Of a stretch of DNA of 7,621 bases, positions 5,341 to 7,621 are shown one piece after another. The stretch spans positions 1 through 7,621 of the forward strand of contig JAGAUC010000019.1 of the NCBI GenBank assembly GCA_017621015.1, written 5' to 3'. Made by a program: the position numbers and the translations under genes. Under the pieces are notes generated by a model that was not told where the DNA came from, made no database searches, and saw only the letters and a list, made by a program, of their open reading frames with translations. The stretch's first letter is position 1; every line of letters starts with the position of its first letter. The DNA comes from Clostridia bacterium. Its GTDB lineage: Bacteria > Bacillota > Clostridia > Oscillospirales > CAG-272.

Positions 5341-5985
5341 TTATGCAAGCGAAAAAGCATCAAACGCACCGCCCGCCTCGGGAAGCGCCTCAAGGGAGAG
5401 CTCCTCCCCTGTCATGGGGTGACAAAAGGACAAGCGGCAGGCAAACAAGGCAAGGCCGCCCGCGTGGGCGTGACCGCCGTATTTTCGGTCGCCGACAAGC
5501 GGTAACTGCCGCGAGGCAAATTGCACGCGGATCTGGTGCGTCCGTCCCGTATGAAGCCGCACACGGACAAGGCTTGTCCGCCTTCCCTCCCCGTCCTCAT
5601 TTGTCGCAAGCGTTTCATAGGAAAGCTCCGCGCGCTTTACGCCGCGGCGCTCCTTGTCCACCACATAGGTCTTGTTGCGCGTAGCATCGTGAAACAAAAG
5701 GTCGCAAAGTGTGTCACGGGGCGTCCGGGGCTCCCCCTCCAGCACCGCAAGATATTCCTTGCGGAACTCCTCGTGCGACTGAACAAGGCGAGACATCGCC
5801 CCCGCCGCCTTTTCGGTTTTGGCAAACACCATAACCCCCGCCGTTTCGCGGTCCAGACGGTGCACGGGATACACGCCGCCAAGAAGCGTAAGCATATTCT
5901 CCGTCCCCTTGGCATCTCCCTGAGAAAGAACGCCGGCCGGCTTGACACAAACGATCAGATGCTTATCCTCAAACAAAACCCTCAC
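5341..5985 (-). CDS. RluA-family RNA pseudouridine synthase (compact, no S4 domain)
   Basis: A 214-residue protein that isomerises uridine to pseudouridine in rRNA or tRNA. Motif I reads VHRLDRETAGVMVFAKT with the catalytic aspartate D45. Motif II is KEYLAVLEG, and the RLHTGRTHQIRVQFASRQLP block (residues 143-162) plus GDRKYGG supply the remaining active-site signature, with R148 and H150 in the RTHQIR core. The N-terminal EDKHLIVCVKPAGVLSQ is the usual first strand of the family. There is no S4 RNA-binding domain, so it belongs with the short members; the target site cannot be told from sequence. The start codon is GTG at 5985, where homology begins, with GGGAG about eight bases upstream. 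It heads the unit with the flippase and is divergent from the permease gene. Its base composition looks richer in G and C than its neighbours. Confidence 0.94.
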   Translation of the reverse strand: MRVLFEDKHLIVCVKPAGVLSQGDAKGTENMLTLLGGVYPVHRLDRETAGVMVFAKTEKAAGAMSRLVQSHEEFRKEYLAVLEGEPRTPRDTLCDLLFHDATRNKTYVVDKERRGVKRAELSYETLATNEDGEGRRTSLVRVRLHTGRTHQIRVQFASRQLPLVGDRKYGGHAHAGGLALFACRLSFCHPMTGEELSLEALPEAGGAFDAFSLA

Positions 5986-6021
5986 GGCGCTTTCTCCCTT
6001 CTCTTTTTTCGGAACAGTTTT

Positions 6022-6050
6022 ATTATACCAGTTTTTTCTTTTTTTGTAAA
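6022..6050 (-). promoter_or_regulatory. Sigma-A promoter of the pseudouridine synthase-flippase unit
   Basis: On the minus strand TTTACA (6050-6045), a 17-base spacer made largely of A runs, and TATAAT (6027-6022) preceded by TGG as an extended -10. Start expected near 6015, leaving a leader of about 30 bases before the GTG start. Confidence 0.78.
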
Positions 6051-6079
6051 GCGCAATCGGACTTTTTTTGCAAAACCTC

Positions 6080-6107
6080 TTGACTTTTTTGAGGATAGGT
6101 ATATACT
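6080..6107 (+). promoter_or_regulatory. Sigma-A promoter of the permease gene
   Basis: TTGACT (6080-6085), a 16-base spacer and TATACT (6102-6107), each one base from consensus, predict a start near 6114 and a leader of about 27 bases. CCTC and GAGG flank the -35 as a short inverted repeat. It points away from the pseudouridine synthase promoter without overlapping it. Confidence 0.7.
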
Positions 6108-6140
6108 TGTTTCGTTAACTTTATTTATTTAAGAGGTAGT

Positions 6141-7244
6141 ATGTTAAAGCTTGTTCGATGGATCAAGTCCAACTTTGTTCTCTCTATTGCCTTTTGTCTG
6201 GCACTGATCACCGCCTTTATCGTTCCGCCCGACAGCGAATACGTCGGCTATTTTGACTTCAAAACGCTGGCCTGTCTCTTTTGTACGCTGGCGGTCATCT
6301 GCGCTTTGAAAAACATTCGCTTTTTCACAGTTTTGGCCCGCACCATCGTGCACGCCACGGGAAATCTGCGAAGCGCGGTGCTGGCGCTGGTCTTTATCAC
6401 CTTTTTCGGCTCGATGCTGATTGCCAACGACATGGCGCTGATCACCTTCTTGCCCCTCGGCTATTACGTGCTCTCGTCCACCGGCAAGAAGGACCACATG
6501 GCCTTCGTTTTCGTTATGCAGAACATTGCGGCCAATCTCGGCGGTATGCTGACTCCGTTCGGAAATCCGCAAAACCTGTACCTTTACTCGCATTTTGAAA
6601 TTCCGACGGGTGAGTTTGTCGCCATCATGCTACCGCCCTTCCTTGCGGCAACGGTGCTGATCGTGATCTGCTGTCTGTTTGTAAAGCCCGAAAAGATCGA
6701 TCTTTCGGAAAAAGAGGAGTCCAAGCTTCCCCCGACTCGCACTGTGCTGTATCTCATCTTGTTTGCTGTTTCAATCTCGGTGGTCTTCCACGCCATTCCC
6801 TATCTGCTGGGAACCGCCGTCGTTCTTGTCTCACTTCTTGTGCTTGACCGAAAGGCGCTTCTCCGCGTGGACTACGGTCTGCTTTTGACCTTCACCTGCT
6901 TCTTTGTTTTCGCAGGAAATCTGGCGCGCGTGGAGCTGGTACATACGCTTTTGAGCACCTTGCTTGAAAAAAGCACGCTTTTGATTTCGATCCTGTCCTG
7001 TCAGGTCATCAGTAACGTTCCCTCAGCCATTCTGCTCTCGCGATTTACTGCCGACTATCCGTCGCTTTTGCTGGGAGTCAACATTGGCGGAACGGGCACG
7101 CTGATCGCCTCACTGGCAAGTCTGATCACCTTCCGCGAATACTCGTTCCGCGAGCCGTATAAGATCGGACATTACTTAAAGGTTTTCACCCTATTAAACC
7201 TTTTGTTCCTCGTCATTCTTACTGTAGTGGCTCTTGTTTTTTGA
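6141..7244 (+). CDS. Compact ion-transporter-superfamily permease (citrate/SLC13/ArsB-NhaD-like)
   Basis: A 367-residue membrane protein with roughly ten hydrophobic segments. Two family-type half-repeat signatures are visible. The first half holds FGSMLIANDMALITFLPLG (89-107) and NLGGMLTPFGNPQN (132-145). The second holds the matching QVISNVPSAILLS (288-300) and VNIGGTGTLIASLASL (313-328). Such paired Asn/Gly-rich hairpins bind substrate and ions in CitMHS/DASS/ArsB-type carriers. It is shorter than the common 400-450-residue members, but both repeats are intact. Substrate is not assignable: an organic acid, anion or ion exchange is possible. A soluble loop (182-198, with EKEESKLPP) separates the halves. 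AAGAGGT lies about four bases before the ATG. It has its own promoter and ends at a bidirectional terminator, so it appears monocistronic. The converging carboxyltransferase gene hints at organic-acid metabolism, but that is weak evidence. Confidence 0.87.
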   Translation: MLKLVRWIKSNFVLSIAFCLALITAFIVPPDSEYVGYFDFKTLACLFCTLAVICALKNIRFFTVLARTIVHATGNLRSAVLALVFITFFGSMLIANDMALITFLPLGYYVLSSTGKKDHMAFVFVMQNIAANLGGMLTPFGNPQNLYLYSHFEIPTGEFVAIMLPPFLAATVLIVICCLFVKPEKIDLSEKEESKLPPTRTVLYLILFAVSISVVFHAIPYLLGTAVVLVSLLVLDRKALLRVDYGLLLTFTCFFVFAGNLARVELVHTLLSTLLEKSTLLISILSCQVISNVPSAILLSRFTADYPSLLLGVNIGGTGTLIASLASLITFREYSFREPYKIGHYLKVFTLLNLLFLVILTVVALVF

Positions 7245-7248
7245 ATAC

Positions 7249-7281
7249 AAAAACGGCATTGGAAATTCCAATGCCGTTTTT
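7249..7281. terminator. Bidirectional rho-independent terminator (33-bp perfect palindrome)
   Basis: A perfect odd palindrome centred on base 7265: AAAAACGGCATTGGAA, one A, then its exact complement. On the plus strand it ends in TTTTTCTTTCTCTT and on the minus strand in TTTTTGTATTC. It begins five bases after the permease stop and ends eight bases before the carboxyltransferase stop, so it can terminate both converging genes. Confidence 0.92.
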
Positions 7282-7288
7282 CTTTCTC

Positions 7289-7621
7289 TTAGACACTATG
7301 AACGCCGAGCGCTGCATCGGCATTCTCGCCGTCAAGTCCGTACTTTTTGGCCTTGTGGTACTCAAAGAACTTAAGTGCCACCTGCTCAAAGAGCGCGTAG
7401 GAGAGAACGTCCTCGTCCTGCTCGATAAGACCCTGCGGGATCTTGGCGCGAAGCTCCTCAAGCTCGGGCTTGAGGGCGTCTGCGGGACGCGAGGTAATGC
7501 GAGGCTCGTCACCGATGATTTTCTTGACAAACTCGGGATCGATCTCAACGGGAGTCTTACCGTACTCACCCTTGACAATGCCCTTGAACTCCTTGGTTGC
7601 CATCTTATATCTCTCGCCGAG
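7289..7621 (-). CDS. Carboxyltransferase subunit, OadA/pyruvate carboxylase subunit B type (C-terminal part)
   Basis: Only the C-terminal 110 codons are present; the gene continues past the right edge. An internal ATG at 7603 could be mistaken for the start, but six more in-frame codons (LGERYK) precede it. Together they read GERYKMATKEFKGIVKGEYG, the junction found inside OadA and PycB proteins. Further family marks are GKTPVEIDPEFVKKIIGDE, ITSRPADALKPELEELR and EDVLSYALFEQVALKFFE. These subunits transfer carboxyl groups between oxaloacetate and biotin, or onto pyruvate. The protein stops at GENADAALGVHSV, without the alanine/proline linker and MKM biotinyl domain that many OadA proteins carry at the C-terminus. 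A separate biotin carrier would then be needed, as in the transcarboxylase 5S subunit. Which enzyme it serves (Na+-pumping decarboxylase, pyruvate carboxylase or transcarboxylase) cannot be decided here. Confidence 0.87.
   Translation of the reverse strand, partial: LGERYKMATKEFKGIVKGEYGKTPVEIDPEFVKKIIGDEPRITSRPADALKPELEELRAKIPQGLIEQDEDVLSYALFEQVALKFFEYHKAKKYGLDGENADAALGVHSV

Noticed and set aside
5521..6132. Long plus-strand reading frame (203 codons) opposite the pseudouridine synthase
   Set aside because: It is antisense to a clearly conserved gene, and its product is low-complexity, basic and unlike any family; this is a typical shadow of GC-rich coding DNA.
7289..7603. Complete 104-residue gene starting at the ATG at 7603
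   Set aside because: The frame stays open to the window edge, and the preceding codons match the internal GERYKM segment of OadA/PycB proteins, so this is the 3' end of a longer gene.

Overview
The window looks like chromosomal DNA from an anaerobic, fermentative, spore-former-type Firmicute (class Clostridia, Oscillospiraceae/Ruminococcaceae-like). The case rests on gene content: a clostridial hydrogenase-associated operon, strong AGGAGG-type ribosome binding sites, AT-rich intergenic DNA with TATAAT promoters, and a carboxyltransferase subunit of the oxaloacetate decarboxylase/pyruvate carboxylase type. No mobile elements, CRISPR arrays, tRNAs or rRNAs are visible.

Left part (1-3190, minus strand): a tightly packed redox operon. 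In transcription order it holds a NuoE/HydC-type [2Fe-2S] thioredoxin-like protein, a DRTGG-domain protein, a small GHKL ATP-binding protein, an [FeFe]-hydrogenase-like protein with sensor-type active-site substitutions, a second DRTGG protein, and the first 17 codons of a PHP-domain protein cut by the window edge. Overlaps are 8, 4 and 4 bases at three of the five junctions, so translational coupling is likely. Two candidate promoters, several inverted repeats and a 5' UTR with three mutually complementary segments lie upstream. Such clusters usually accompany electron-bifurcating NuoE/NuoF/HydA hydrogenases; NuoF and HydA are not in view and may lie beyond position 1.

Middle part (3335-6050, minus strand): rplS (ribosomal protein L19) with its own promoter, a structured leader and a strong rho-independent terminator. 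Upstream of it is a two-gene unit, an RluA-family pseudouridine synthase followed by a polysaccharide flippase, driven by a good sigma-A promoter.

Right part (6080-7621): a plus-strand gene for a compact ion-transporter-superfamily (citrate/SLC13/ArsB-like) permease, divergent from the pseudouridine synthase. It converges on the 3' end of a minus-strand carboxyltransferase gene (OadA/PycB type) that runs off the right edge. A 33-bp perfect palindrome between the two serves as a bidirectional terminator.

The most interesting region is the sensor-hydrogenase operon and its regulatory DNA: putative redox or H2 sensing proteins of largely unknown mechanism, with CxxC-bearing DRTGG proteins and a candidate RNA switch in the leader.
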